Shown: positions 1-9,357, counted from the stretch's first letter. The stretch is DNA of 64,000 nucleotides from Alphaproteobacteria bacterium (GCA_016699735.1 CP065008.1:682001-746000), one strand, 5' to 3'. Notes: a model not told the origin generated them from the sequence alone. Numbers and translations are program-made.

Positions 1-2
1 CC

Positions 3-677
3 TTGAGTTTCGGGGATCCGGCAAATCCGAACGCGAACCCCAAACATCAAAACGGCCAGGGGACAGCCCACTTCGTCTATTTCTCTCACGGGCAAAACGG
101 ACGGGGTTCCTATTCGATTGAGGGAATCCGGATTGGTGAAAACTGCGACAACGGCGTTTTTACCGCAGCTGAAGTGGCGGCAGCCGGCAAGGATTACAAT
201 GAAATAGAAAACTGCGACAATGATTACGAGTTCACCTGGGACTCCGAAGCCTATTCAACGCAGCAGGGCTACGATTATTACGATGATATCTTCTACTTCC
301 AGGACGGCCTGCCCTCAGGCGGCACCTGGAACTATTCCGGCGTTCAGGAAGACGTCTTCACCAGTTTCGGTGGCAATTTGGGCATCGGCACGGCCGACCC
401 GCAATTCGCGGTGGACGTGAACGGCAACATCCGTGCGGCAAGCCTGACCCGAACGACCGGATATTGTGACGAAACGGGCAACAACTGCATGGAAGCGCAG
501 GTGATCGGCGGCAGCGGCATGAGCTGCAGCGGCAGCCCGATGGCCGGTATAGAGCTCAACGATGGGGTTTGCGAGGTGGAATTGCCTGCAGGAAGCATCA
601 GCGGCGAGTGTTCAAGCGGGGAATATGTCACGGGAATTGACGGTTCCGGCAATGTCATCTGCGAACCGGTCAGTTAA
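3..677 (+). CDS. Prepilin-like surface protein, C-terminal part (5' truncated by window edge)
   Basis: The open frame runs in from the left edge, so the true start and any prepilin leader lie outside the window. The visible 224 residues match the downstream pilin-like proteins in layout. There is a 'SHGQNGRGSYS' stretch like 'SHGDDGAGAY' in the next genes, then a 'GIGTADP..AVDVNGNIRA' segment, then two Cys-flanked modules of the form C-x-(G/S)-x..GI-D-x(n)-C near the end. The next gene starts 25 bp downstream on the same strand, so this is probably the first visible member of a pilin-like operon. Function is inferred only from these paralogues: an exported, pilin-anchored or pseudopilin-type surface protein. 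Confidence 0.6.
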   Translation: MSFGDPANPNANPKHQNGQGTAHFVYFSHGQNGRGSYSIEGIRIGENCDNGVFTAAEVAAAGKDYNEIENCDNDYEFTWDSEAYSTQQGYDYYDDIFYFQDGLPSGGTWNYSGVQEDVFTSFGGNLGIGTADPQFAVDVNGNIRAASLTRTTGYCDETGNNCMEAQVIGGSGMSCSGSPMAGIELNDGVCEVELPAGSISGECSSGEYVTGIDGSGNVICEPVS

Positions 678-702
678 AGCGAAGAGATAAAGAGGCAGAC
701 CT

Positions 703-2874
703 ATGGCCATCCATAAAGACTATATTTGCAAGAGCAGAAACTCTCAATCGGGTTTTACGTTGATAGAGATGTCGATCGTGATGATGATTTTCGGGATAGC
801 GCTGATCGCGGGATTGAAGCTGTACGATAATTACATGGTGCATAACAAGGTGGTGGCGACGGGCTCGAGTATTTCGTTGACGAGTCGGGCGGTGAGTGAT
901 TTCCGTGCGCGTTTTGGGCGTTATCCGTGTCCGGCGTCGTTGACGGCGGTCCGGGGGACGCCGGATTACGGGCGCGAGGGGGATTGCAATGCGAACGGTT
1001 TGGCGCGGGATGGCGTGACGCCGGGGGACGAGGCGCCGGCGGACAATGCGGCAGCGGGGACGTTTGCGGACGGATATTTTGTGGAGCAGAGTGCGCGGAT
1101 GGTGGACACGGACGGGGACAGCGTGGCGGAGACGCGTCCTTTGGTGGTTCGGGGGTCTGTTCCGTTCCGGGATTTGAATTTGCCTGAGGATTATGCGTAT
1201 GACGGGAACGGGTATCGTTTGGATTATGCGGTGACGCAGAGATTGGCGGTTCAGGATACGTTTAACCCGCAGCACGGGGGGATATCGATAGTGGACACGC
1301 AGGCAACGCCGCAGTCTCTGCTTGAGGTGGCGGATTCTGGATTGTTCGTGATCCTCAGCCACGGCGATGACGGCGCAGGAGCCTATACGCGCGAAGGGCA
1401 AAGGGTGGAAACCTGTCCCACGGGCAGCGACATCGAGAAGGACAACTGCGATGTGAGCAGCGCGGAGGCGAGGTACACGCATATCAGCCGTGATTCACAA
1501 ACGAATACCAGCCATTTTGACGACCAGCTGGCCTATTATACGGGAACGGACGATTCCCTGTGGGAGGTGGCGGAGGCCGATTCTGCGGATATCATTCTGC
1601 GCCAGGACGGGCGTGTGGGCGTGAACATCAAGATCACCTCCGGCGTATTGCCTGAGGATTCACTGGCGGTGAACGGGGTAATCCGGGCCACGAGCGATTA
1701 CCGGGCGCAGCAGATCTGCGACCAGAACGGGAATGATTGTTTCATGCCGGACGTGATCGGCGGCTTGATTGCCGACGGCGGCGGCATGGAATGCCCGCCG
1801 GGGCAATATATGCAAGGCATCGATACCGCCGCTCCGGAATGTGTAAATATCCCGGCCGTAAGCGAACTGCGCTGCCCTGCGGGTCAGATCATGATCGGTA
1901 TGGACACCAACGGCACCCTCAAATGCTCCGATCCGCCATCCATGTGCGATCCGGCAAACAAAACGATTTGCGGCGCAACCCAGACTTTACCGTCCGCAAT
2001 ACTGAGCACCCAGCATATTTTGACGGGGGGAAGCTCCAGACAGGAGCGCTATCAATGTAAAAATATCAGCGGCGTTGTCCGCTGGGAAACTAACCCGAAC
2101 TGGACCACCGGCGTCTGCACCTGCGATCCCGCGCAAACACAGAGCGGCACGGCAGGATGCGGCAACGGCTACACCGGAACACGGCCACGCACAAGAACAC
2201 GCGTATGTCCGGCAGGAACTTGGAGTGCTTGGGTTTACACCAACCCCTTTAACTCGGACTGCACCTGCACCGGATACACACAGTCAAGGGATAACGCGTG
2301 CGCCTCAGGCTACAATAGCGGTGTGGACCGCGAGATCAGAGTCTATACCTGCGGAGGGTCCAATAACCTGGTCACCACAGGATGGGCGGATGACCCCTCG
2401 AACCCCACCCCCTGCGCGTGCGTGGAGCAGAATGTGTCCGAGACGAATCTGGCCTGCACGGGCGGTCTGGACGGCAGCTACAGCCGGACCAACCATCTGA
2501 GCTGCCCGGGCGCAACCTGGGATGGTTGGGTCTACGATTACAGCGGCTGTACCTGCGACGCGTCCAAGACCCGCACCCGCGTGGTCTCCTGCCCGGCGCC
2601 GCAGATCGGCACGATCACCGAACAGGATACCTTTACCTGCACCAGCGGGACCACGGGCTACTGGAACGATACCTGGGTACAAATCTTCGACGATTGCTCA
2701 ACCCCTCCGCCCACCGTTTGTACCTGGAACCCGATCGGGACGCCCGTTCAGGTGGTCACCCAGCCCGCCGTGCCAAGAGCAGGAGCGGAATGCACCTGCG
2801 GCACCGGAACCTCGGGCTGCTTCGAGTACGGCGACCCCAACTACCTCAAATACAACATGTGTACCTGTGAGTAA
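703..2874 (+). CDS. Giant prepilin-like adhesin with Cys-rich C-terminal region (tandem copy 1)
   Basis: This 723-aa protein has a class III prepilin leader: a short positively charged N-terminus, cleavage site G-FTLIEMS at about residues 17-24, then a hydrophobic helix (IVMMIFGIALIAGLKLY). PilD-type peptidase processing and export through a type IV pilus or type II-like machine are expected from that motif. The middle holds a 'VGVNIKITSG..AVNGVIRA' segment and two 'CP(P/A)GQ-x-M-x-G(I/M)D' Cys-flanked modules. The last 300 residues are extremely Cys-rich, with repeated CTC/CAC pairs and W-x-W or W-x-x-W stretches. Ordinary pilins are 130-200 aa, so this is far longer. The start has an AGAGG ribosome site 8 bp upstream. 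The next gene is a same-length paralogue. The role is inferred: a pilus-tip or surface adhesin. Confidence 0.75.
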   Translation: MAIHKDYICKSRNSQSGFTLIEMSIVMMIFGIALIAGLKLYDNYMVHNKVVATGSSISLTSRAVSDFRARFGRYPCPASLTAVRGTPDYGREGDCNANGLARDGVTPGDEAPADNAAAGTFADGYFVEQSARMVDTDGDSVAETRPLVVRGSVPFRDLNLPEDYAYDGNGYRLDYAVTQRLAVQDTFNPQHGGISIVDTQATPQSLLEVADSGLFVILSHGDDGAGAYTREGQRVETCPTGSDIEKDNCDVSSAEARYTHISRDSQTNTSHFDDQLAYYTGTDDSLWEVAEADSADIILRQDGRVGVNIKITSGVLPEDSLAVNGVIRATSDYRAQQICDQNGNDCFMPDVIGGLIADGGGMECPPGQYMQGIDTAAPECVNIPAVSELRCPAGQIMIGMDTNGTLKCSDPPSMCDPANKTICGATQTLPSAILSTQHILTGGSSRQERYQCKNISGVVRWETNPNWTTGVCTCDPAQTQSGTAGCGNGYTGTRPRTRTRVCPAGTWSAWVYTNPFNSDCTCTGYTQSRDNACASGYNSGVDREIRVYTCGGSNNLVTTGWADDPSNPTPCACVEQNVSETNLACTGGLDGSYSRTNHLSCPGATWDGWVYDYSGCTCDASKTRTRVVSCPAPQIGTITEQDTFTCTSGTTGYWNDTWVQIFDDCSTPPPTVCTWNPIGTPVQVVTQPAVPRAGAECTCGTGTSGCFEYGDPNYLKYNMCTCE

Positions 2875-2892
2875 CGGCAGAAGGTGAAAGCC

Positions 2893-5055
2893 ATGACCAT
2901 GATAAGGCATAACAAAAAAAATCATCAATCTGGTTTTACCTTGATTGAGATGTCGATTGTGATGATGATTTTCGGGATAGCGCTGATAGCGGGATTGAAG
3001 CTGTACGATAATTACATGGTGCATAACAAGGTGGTGGCGACGGGCTCGAGCATTTCGTTGACGAGCCGGGCGGTGAGTGATTTCCGTGCACGTTTTGGGC
3101 GTTATCCGTGTCCGGCGTCTTTGACGGCGGTCCGGGGGACGCCGGATTACGGGCGCGAGGGGGACTGCAATGCGAACGGTCTGGCGCGGGATGGCGTGAC
3201 GCCGGGGGACGAGGCGCCGGCGGACAATGCGTCTGCGGGGACGTTTGCGGACGGATATTTTGTGGAGCAGAGTGCGCGGATGGTGGACACGGACGGGGAC
3301 AGTGTGGCGGAGACGCGTCCTCTGGTGGTTCGGGGGTCTGTGCCGTTTCGTGATTTGAATTTGCCAGAGGATTATGCGTATGACGGGAACGGGTATCGTT
3401 TGGATTATGCGGTGACGCAGCGTCTGGCGGTTCAGGATACGTTTAACCCGCAGCACGGGGGGATATCGATAGTGGACACGCAGGCGACGCCGCAATCGTT
3501 GCTTGAGGTGGCGGATTCTGGATTGTTCGTGATCCTCAGCCACGGCGATGACGGCGCAGGAGCGTACAGCCGTGAGGGGGCGATGGTTCAGGCGTGTCCG
3601 GTAGGCGGCGACATTGAGAAGGACAACTGCGATATCAGCGGCGCAGAGGCCAAATATGTTCATATTGCGCGGCAGAGCCCGAACGATATCAGCCATTTTG
3701 ACGACCAACTGGCTTATTATTCAGGGACAGACGATTCCCTGTGGGAGGTGGCGGAGGCCGATCCTGCGGATATTATTCTGCGTCAGGACGGGCGTGTGGG
3801 GGTGAACATCAAGATCACCTCCGGCGTATTGCCGGACGACTCGATGGCGGTGAACGGGGTGATCCGGGCGGTGAGCGATTACCGGGCGCAGCAGATCTGC
3901 GACCAGAACGGGAATGATTGTTTCATGCCGGACGTGATCGGCGGCTTGATTGCCGATGGCGGCGGCATGGAATGCCCGCCAGGACAATTTATGGAAGGAA
4001 TAACCAACGCCGCGCCGGATTGTGCGAGTGCGCTCCCGGTCACCGAGCTGCGCTGCCCGGCGGGTCAGGTCATGACCGGCATGGATACGAACGGCACATT
4101 AAAATGTTCCGATCCTCCGGGAATTTGTGACCCTGAAGACCGAACGATTTGCGGCGCAACCCAGACGCTCCCCATGGCAACCATCGGCGCCCAGTACATT
4201 CTCTCCGCCGGTGCTTCACGCTTGGAAAGATACGAATGTAAAAATATCAGCGGCGTTATCCGCTGGGAAATCAACCCGAACTGGGTCACCGGCGTCTGCA
4301 CCTGCGATCCGGCCCAGACGACGACAGGAGTCGGTGGTTGCGGTCTGGGCTATACCGGAACGCGGCCTTACACGCAGACCATGCAATGCCCGTCCGGCAT
4401 ATGGGGACCGATCGTCTATGATAATGCCTTTGGAACGGACTGCACCTGCGTCGGCTATGACGATTACCGCGATCTCGCCTGCGGGGCGGGGTATAACGAG
4501 GGTGTGGACCGTGAGGTCAACCATTACACCTGCGATGTGTCTGGCAATCTGGTATCTTCGGGCTGGATGGACGATTCAACCAACCCGACTCCCTGCGCGT
4601 GCGTGGAGCAAAACGTCTCGGAGACCAATCTGGCCTGCACCGGTGGCCTGGACGGCACCTACAGCCGGACCAACCATCTGAGCTGCCCGAGCGCGACCTG
4701 GGATGGTTGGGTCTACGATTACGGCGGCTGTACCTGCAACGCGTCCAAGACCCGGACGCGCGTGGTCTCTTGCCCTGCGCCGCAGATCGGCACGATCACC
4801 GAGCAGGATACCTTTACCTGCACCAGTGGAACCACGGGTTACTGGAACGATACATGGGTGCAAATCTTCGATGATTGCTCCACTCCGCCGCCCACCGTTT
4901 GTACCTGGAACCCGATCGGGACGCCCGTTCAGGTGGTCACCCAGCCCGCCGTACCGAGAGCAGGAGCGGAATGCACCTGCGGCACCGGAACTTCGGGCTG
5001 CTTCGAGTACGGCGACCCCAACTACCTCAAATACAACATGTGTACCTGTGAGTAA
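2893..5055 (+). CDS. Giant prepilin-like adhesin with Cys-rich C-terminal region (tandem copy 2)
   Basis: This paralogue of the preceding gene is offset by exactly 2181 bp from leader motif to stop, so there is no net length change. The leader ends in G-FTLIEMS, followed by the same hydrophobic helix. The first ~200 residues and the last ~160 are almost identical to copy 1. The segments around residues 225-265 and 370-560 differ clearly. ATG at 2893 is preferred; a GTG at 2884 would add three residues. The Cys-rich tail again has CTC/CAC pairs and aromatic W-x-W/W-x-x-W motifs. The pattern of conserved ends and variable middle is what gene conversion or selection for antigenic/receptor diversity would leave. 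The role as a pilin-type adhesin is inferred. Confidence 0.73.
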   Translation: MTMIRHNKKNHQSGFTLIEMSIVMMIFGIALIAGLKLYDNYMVHNKVVATGSSISLTSRAVSDFRARFGRYPCPASLTAVRGTPDYGREGDCNANGLARDGVTPGDEAPADNASAGTFADGYFVEQSARMVDTDGDSVAETRPLVVRGSVPFRDLNLPEDYAYDGNGYRLDYAVTQRLAVQDTFNPQHGGISIVDTQATPQSLLEVADSGLFVILSHGDDGAGAYSREGAMVQACPVGGDIEKDNCDISGAEAKYVHIARQSPNDISHFDDQLAYYSGTDDSLWEVAEADPADIILRQDGRVGVNIKITSGVLPDDSMAVNGVIRAVSDYRAQQICDQNGNDCFMPDVIGGLIADGGGMECPPGQFMEGITNAAPDCASALPVTELRCPAGQVMTGMDTNGTLKCSDPPGICDPEDRTICGATQTLPMATIGAQYILSAGASRLERYECKNISGVIRWEINPNWVTGVCTCDPAQTTTGVGGCGLGYTGTRPYTQTMQCPSGIWGPIVYDNAFGTDCTCVGYDDYRDLACGAGYNEGVDREVNHYTCDVSGNLVSSGWMDDSTNPTPCACVEQNVSETNLACTGGLDGTYSRTNHLSCPSATWDGWVYDYGGCTCNASKTRTRVVSCPAPQIGTITEQDTFTCTSGTTGYWNDTWVQIFDDCSTPPPTVCTWNPIGTPVQVVTQPAVPRAGAECTCGTGTSGCFEYGDPNYLKYNMCTCE

Positions 5056-5095
5056 TTTTAAGAAATAACATGATCCATACATTCGAGGCAAAATC

Positions 5096-6412
5096 ATGAA
5101 AAACGAAAACCTGCACCGCCAAACTCTGTCTCATGAACGGGGTTTCAGCCTTCTTGAAATGGCCATCGTCATTTCGATTATGGGATTGATTATTGCCGGA
5201 TTGGCGCAGTTTTATTCCCTTTATTTAAAGCAGTCGAAAGACGACACCAGTTTCGACAACATCCAGCTTGTAAAAACGGCGATTGCCGAATTTTATACGG
5301 ACCGGAGCCGCTATCCGTGTCCGACTGACCCAAGCTTGCCGACAACCCACGCCAACTACGGTATTGAAATGTGCCCGGGGCGTAACGTGGCGGGAGTGGC
5401 TGTCCCCAATATAGCCGTCGGAACCTGCTGGGGCCAGTTATGCAGAGTGCTTTCAGACCGGGCGATCGACACCAACGGTGACGGTACAGACGACCCCCAG
5501 ACCGTTCTGGTCGGTGCTTTCCCGATAAGGAACGTGCTCAGGGATATGATAGCAGACCCGTCCGACCTCGATCCGAGCGACGGCGTCGATATGATGCCCG
5601 TGGATATCGATTTTCCGGGAACCCAAACGCTGGACGCCTGGCGTAATAAATTTGTCTATGCCGTCACGGAATCCATGACCGATCAGACCACATATAACAA
5701 CAACCTTGGCGCCATCACCGTCAACGATGAATTTGGCCGCCCCCTGGTCGATCCCGTGGACAGCGCGCATTATGCGGTCGTTTCCCTTGGGGAAAACGGG
5801 CGCGGAGCTTATAACGCGATGGGCAACCTAGTCGGAGACAGTTGCGACCCGGCAACCGTACCGGCGGTTTACGACCCGATGTATCCGGGCATAACAAGCC
5901 AGGCGAGTATCGAATACGAAAACTGCAATTCGGACTCGGTCTTTATCAGCGCCCTGAAAAACGAATTGATGGGCGATGCTTTCAACGACGACATGACGGC
6001 CTATGAAACCTGGGCTGCAACCGATCTCTGGGCACCCTCTCCGGTCAACCCAGTGCACGTCTATAACGTAAATATCGGTAACGTCGGCGTAGGAGTAACC
6101 GATCCGGTGCAAAGGCTGGACGTGCAGGGCGATATTCAGGCCGCGAACGCGCTGGCACAGCGCTTCTGCAACGTTTCGACCGGGGCGGGATGTTTTGACA
6201 CCGCGGTCATCGCCGGTGAAATCGCTAACGGCGACGGCATGAAATGCCCAGCCGGCTACGCCATGACGGGAATCGAAAATGGAGCGCCGATCTGCGCCTT
6301 CGAGGTGGTTCCCTCGGGGACCAGCTTTACCGGAACCTGCCCGGCCGGACCGCCCAAACAATATGTGGTCGGCGTCCGCAGCGACGGATCATTGATCTGT
6401 GAAGCGCTCTGA
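5096..6412 (+). CDS. Prepilin-like surface protein (third complete member)
   Basis: The protein is 438 aa. It has a prepilin leader with cleavage motif G-FSLLEMA at about residue 17, then a hydrophobic helix (IVISIMGLIIAGLAQFY). It lacks the long Cys-rich tail of its two upstream neighbours. It keeps the 'VGVTDPVQRLDVQGDIQAANA' segment, the Cys-x-n-Cys element and two terminal 'CPAG..GI/GV..C' modules. Only about 40 bp separates it from the previous stop, and a strong terminator follows 4 bp after its own stop, so it is the last gene of the pilin-like operon. It may be a shorter subunit that partners the giant pilins. That is inference. Confidence 0.72.
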   Translation: MKNENLHRQTLSHERGFSLLEMAIVISIMGLIIAGLAQFYSLYLKQSKDDTSFDNIQLVKTAIAEFYTDRSRYPCPTDPSLPTTHANYGIEMCPGRNVAGVAVPNIAVGTCWGQLCRVLSDRAIDTNGDGTDDPQTVLVGAFPIRNVLRDMIADPSDLDPSDGVDMMPVDIDFPGTQTLDAWRNKFVYAVTESMTDQTTYNNNLGAITVNDEFGRPLVDPVDSAHYAVVSLGENGRGAYNAMGNLVGDSCDPATVPAVYDPMYPGITSQASIEYENCNSDSVFISALKNELMGDAFNDDMTAYETWAATDLWAPSPVNPVHVYNVNIGNVGVGVTDPVQRLDVQGDIQAANALAQRFCNVSTGAGCFDTAVIAGEIANGDGMKCPAGYAMTGIENGAPICAFEVVPSGTSFTGTCPAGPPKQYVVGVRSDGSLICEAL

Positions 6413-6416
6413 TAAA

Positions 6417-6448
6417 AAAGGCCTGTGAAAACAGGCCTTTGCTTTTTT
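6417..6448 (+). terminator. Bidirectional intrinsic terminator
   Basis: A perfect 10-bp stem (AAAGGCCTGT / ACAGGCCTTT) is closed by a GAAA tetraloop. It has a T-rich run on the right and an A-run on the left, so it can stop the pilin operon from the left and the convergent cold-shock gene from the right. Confidence 0.9.
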
Positions 6449-6461
6449 ATATCAGGGTAAA

Positions 6462-6971
6462 TCACCCGATAATCTGAAGATCGACGGCCTCGCGCCCCTT
6501 GGAGACCGATTTAAGCGTGACCCGGACCCGCTGTCCGGCCTGAAGTTCATCGACACCCAGAGTTTCCAGCAAGGATTTATGGATAAAAATATCCTTCATC
6601 CCGTCATCGGGGATAATGAAGCCGAAACCTTTCTCGGGCTTGTACCACTTGACCAGACCGCCCATCGAAACCGTGCCGGTTTCCTCGTCTTCTTCGGGCA
6701 TGGTCGAAACGGCACCCTTACTGATAACTTCAAGGACTTCCCTGACCTGATGCCCTTTCGGTCCGGCAAAAACCCGGCAGAGCAAAACCGCTCCCTCTCC
6801 AATCGAATAAACGCCAGCCTTCTGCAGAGTGGTTATATGCAAAAACGCATCGTAATTCCCCTCTTCGGGAACCACAAAGCCGAACCCCTTCGTGCCGTTG
6901 AACCACTTGAGATGCATCCTGACGGTCGAAAGGTTTTCTTCCGGTTGAATCTGATCAAGTCGAGTGTGCAA
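6462..6971 (-). CDS. Two-domain cold-shock protein
   Basis: The protein has two cold-shock (CSD) OB folds in tandem. The first contains the RNP1-like motif K-WFNGTKGFGFV, the second KWYKPEKGFGFII followed by D-IFIHKS. CSD proteins bind single-stranded RNA/DNA and act as RNA chaperones in the cytoplasm. Two-domain versions of about 150-200 aa are common in alphaproteobacteria. The first domain has the looser RNP2 (DAFLHI instead of DVFVH), which is usual for these tandem forms. The longest frame begins with TTG; an ATG at 6917 would give 151 aa starting MHLKWF, just at the first domain. The gene is monocistronic and ends on the shared terminator. Confidence 0.85.
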   Translation of the reverse strand: MHTRLDQIQPEENLSTVRMHLKWFNGTKGFGFVVPEEGNYDAFLHITTLQKAGVYSIGEGAVLLCRVFAGPKGHQVREVLEVISKGAVSTMPEEDEETGTVSMGGLVKWYKPEKGFGFIIPDDGMKDIFIHKSLLETLGVDELQAGQRVRVTLKSVSKGREAVDLQIIG

Positions 6972-7185
6972 AGCAGAAACGCCTTAAATAAAAAAACAAA
7001 TGACAAAAACACGCAGAAAAACGAGTGCGAAACCCAGAATCAATACTGCCCGAATTTTATATTCAAATCCAGAATCAACACCGGACTTTTCCCAGACATT
7101 TTTCAGGAGATATTAAATTGATTTCAAAGGATCGCTTCTGAAGCTTGCTAACATATGGTAAAATAAAGAAAAACAGGAAGTACAT

Positions 7186-8880
7186 ATGCCTCAGAAAAAT
7201 TGGCCGTGGTTGAAATCTTATCCACAGGATGTGAATTGGCACGATCAAATCCAGCCAAAACCTCTCTACACGCTGCTGGAGTCCGCTGCTGCGAACTACG
7301 GCGGGCGACCCGCGCTCGACCATCTTGGAAAAAAATATGACTGGAACACGCTCTGGGAGATGGCGCGCAAATTCGCCAGGGGTTTGCAGGCACAGGGCGT
7401 GAAGAAGGGCGATCACATCGGCTTGTTTCTGCCGAACTCACCCTATTATGTTGTCTCGTATTACGGCGTACTCCTGGCCGGGGCGTGTGTTGTGAATCTC
7501 AATCCTCTCTACGCGGAGGAGGAACTGAAAACCCTGATCGAGGACAGTCAGGTCGAGATCGTGATCTCCGTCGATCTGCGGATGCTTTATGAAAAAATGC
7601 ACAGGATGCTTCACGAAACGCGGCTCAAAAAGCTGATCCTCGGCAGTTTCGCGCAGACTCTTCCCTTTCCAAAGAATATTTTGTTCAGGACATTCAAGGC
7701 CAAAGAGATTGCGAGGGTAGAAAGTTCGCCGCGCATACTCTGGTATGACACTCTGTTGGAGAATGACGGCAAGCCGGAGATTCCGCCCATCGATCCCCGC
7801 AACGACCTCGCCGTCATACAGTACACGGGGGGCACGACCGGAACGCCCAAGGGCGCGATGCTCACGCATGAAAATGTTTATGCCAACACCATGCAGTGCC
7901 TGTCATGGTTTTACGTCATCGACGATACCCCCGCTAAAATGCTCGGCGTTCTGCCCTTCTTCCATGTCTTCGCCATGACGGCGGTGATGAATTTCAGCGT
8001 GGCGCGGGGTCTGGAAATTATCGCCCTGCCGCGTTTTGAATTGAAGGAGACGCTCAAAATCATTCATAAAAAGAAACCGCGTTTTTTCCCGGCGGTTCCG
8101 GCGATCTATAACGCCATCAACCATTCTCATTTGACGGACCAATACGATCTTTCATCGCTCAAGGTCTGCCTCTCGGGCGGTGCGCCTCTGCCCGTGGAGG
8201 TCAAAAAGACCTTCGAGCAAAAAACCGGCTGCGTGGTCATCGAGGGCTACGGACTTTCGGAATCCTCCCCTGTGGCAACCGTTAACCCCGTGCAGGGCGA
8301 AAACCTTGCCGGGTCCATCGGCCTGCCCGTACCCGCAACCATCATCGAAATCATCGACCCCGCCGATAAGAAAACCCCCATGCCGCTCGGTGAGCGCGGC
8401 GAACTCTGCATCCGCGGGCCGCAGGTCATGAAGGGCTACTGGAACAAACCCGAGGCCACGGCGGATGTTCTTAGGCCGACCGGGGAGGGCGATAGGCGCC
8501 TGCATACGGGCGACATCGCGGTCATGGACGCGCAGGGCTACACCTACATCGTTGATCGGCTGAAGGACATGATCATCACCAACGGCTATAAAGTCTACCC
8601 CAGGAACGTGGAGGAGGCGGTCTACAAACACCCGAACGTCGAGGAATGTATCGTCGCCGGCCTGCCGGATGAAAAACGCGGCGAGATCGTGAAAATCTGG
8701 ATCAAGCCTAAAGAGGGCCGCGAACTCGCCCCCGACGACCTGAAGGAATTTCTCAAGGATAAAATCTCCCCCATGGAAATCCCCAAGCTCTATGAATTCC
8801 GGGATAAACCATTGCCCAAAACCATGATCGGCAAACTCTCCCGCAAGGATGTGGTCAGGCAGGAATTGGAGAAGAGGTAA
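7186..8880 (+). CDS. fadD: Long-chain fatty-acid--CoA ligase
   Basis: This 564-aa member of the ANL adenylating superfamily activates fatty acids to acyl-CoA through an acyl-AMP intermediate at the inner membrane. Visible signatures are the P-loop YTGGTTGTPKGAMLTH at about residue 211, the A5 motif GYGLSES, the hinge-region TGDIAVMD..DRLKDMI, and the C-terminal catalytic lysine region PKTMIGKLSRKDV. Length fits the FadD family. The start has an AGGAAG ribosome site 5 bp upstream. It stands alone, divergent from the cold-shock gene. The stop abuts the stop of a convergent lipoprotein gene. Chain-length preference cannot be read from sequence alone. Confidence 0.88.
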   Translation: MPQKNWPWLKSYPQDVNWHDQIQPKPLYTLLESAAANYGGRPALDHLGKKYDWNTLWEMARKFARGLQAQGVKKGDHIGLFLPNSPYYVVSYYGVLLAGACVVNLNPLYAEEELKTLIEDSQVEIVISVDLRMLYEKMHRMLHETRLKKLILGSFAQTLPFPKNILFRTFKAKEIARVESSPRILWYDTLLENDGKPEIPPIDPRNDLAVIQYTGGTTGTPKGAMLTHENVYANTMQCLSWFYVIDDTPAKMLGVLPFFHVFAMTAVMNFSVARGLEIIALPRFELKETLKIIHKKKPRFFPAVPAIYNAINHSHLTDQYDLSSLKVCLSGGAPLPVEVKKTFEQKTGCVVIEGYGLSESSPVATVNPVQGENLAGSIGLPVPATIIEIIDPADKKTPMPLGERGELCIRGPQVMKGYWNKPEATADVLRPTGEGDRRLHTGDIAVMDAQGYTYIVDRLKDMIITNGYKVYPRNVEEAVYKHPNVEECIVAGLPDEKRGEIVKIWIKPKEGRELAPDDLKEFLKDKISPMEIPKLYEFRDKPLPKTMIGKLSRKDVVRQELEKR

Positions 8881-9348
8881 TCAACACCCACTGAGAGGGT
8901 GTTGAGATAAACTGCATGTAAGTGGTGTATCGTATAAGTCTCTTTCACCAAAAGGCTTAATATTCAACACTTTTCCGGCCATGTCATAATAAAAAAGATG
9001 TCTCCAAGACCCTTTTTCTCCGCGAAACAAGGTGCGTGGTTCGACATATGAAACAAGAAAATATAATCTATCGCGGTCATCATTCGACCCATCTCTGCCG
9101 ATCCGCGCCCCCGCTTTATCAATCAGAATATGCTCCACATAAGCCCGCGACGTTCCCTGCGGAAACATCCGCCGAAAGGCTTCGCGGTCTTCGTCTTGCG
9201 AAGCAAACGGCGAAAAACGGTAGCCGTCATATTTCTTATCCCATTGGGCCTTCTGGGCTTTAGAATCGCTCTGCGGTAAATAGCCGCAGGAGCAAATCGG
9301 CAGGATCAGGATTAAAAGTATTAATTTCAAAATTGATTTCTGAATCAT
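8881..9348 (-). CDS. Small exported lipoprotein, function unknown
   Basis: The protein is 155 aa with a hydrophobic signal (LKLILLILILPI) and a lipobox ending at Cys21 (ICSC-G), so it should be lipidated after SPase II cleavage. The mature part is polar and has no motif I recognise. It lies last in the run pheT, GNAT, GNAT, lipoprotein, 9 bp after the preceding gene, and its stop codon directly abuts the convergent fadD stop. The final codons form a 9-bp inverted repeat (TCAACACCC/GGGTGTTGA, 8881-8905) that may double as a hairpin ending both transcripts. Confidence 0.6.
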   Translation of the reverse strand: MIQKSILKLILLILILPICSCGYLPQSDSKAQKAQWDKKYDGYRFSPFASQDEDREAFRRMFPQGTSRAYVEHILIDKAGARIGRDGSNDDRDRLYFLVSYVEPRTLFRGEKGSWRHLFYYDMAGKVLNIKPFGERDLYDTPLTCSLSQHPLSGC

Positions 9349-9357
9349 TCTTGCAAC

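Noticed and set aside
670..1482. Long Arg/His-rich frame on the minus strand under the first giant pilin
   Set aside because: It lies wholly antisense to a well-supported gene, has biased Arg/Ile composition and no ribosome site. The same shadow appears under the second copy (2698-3708).
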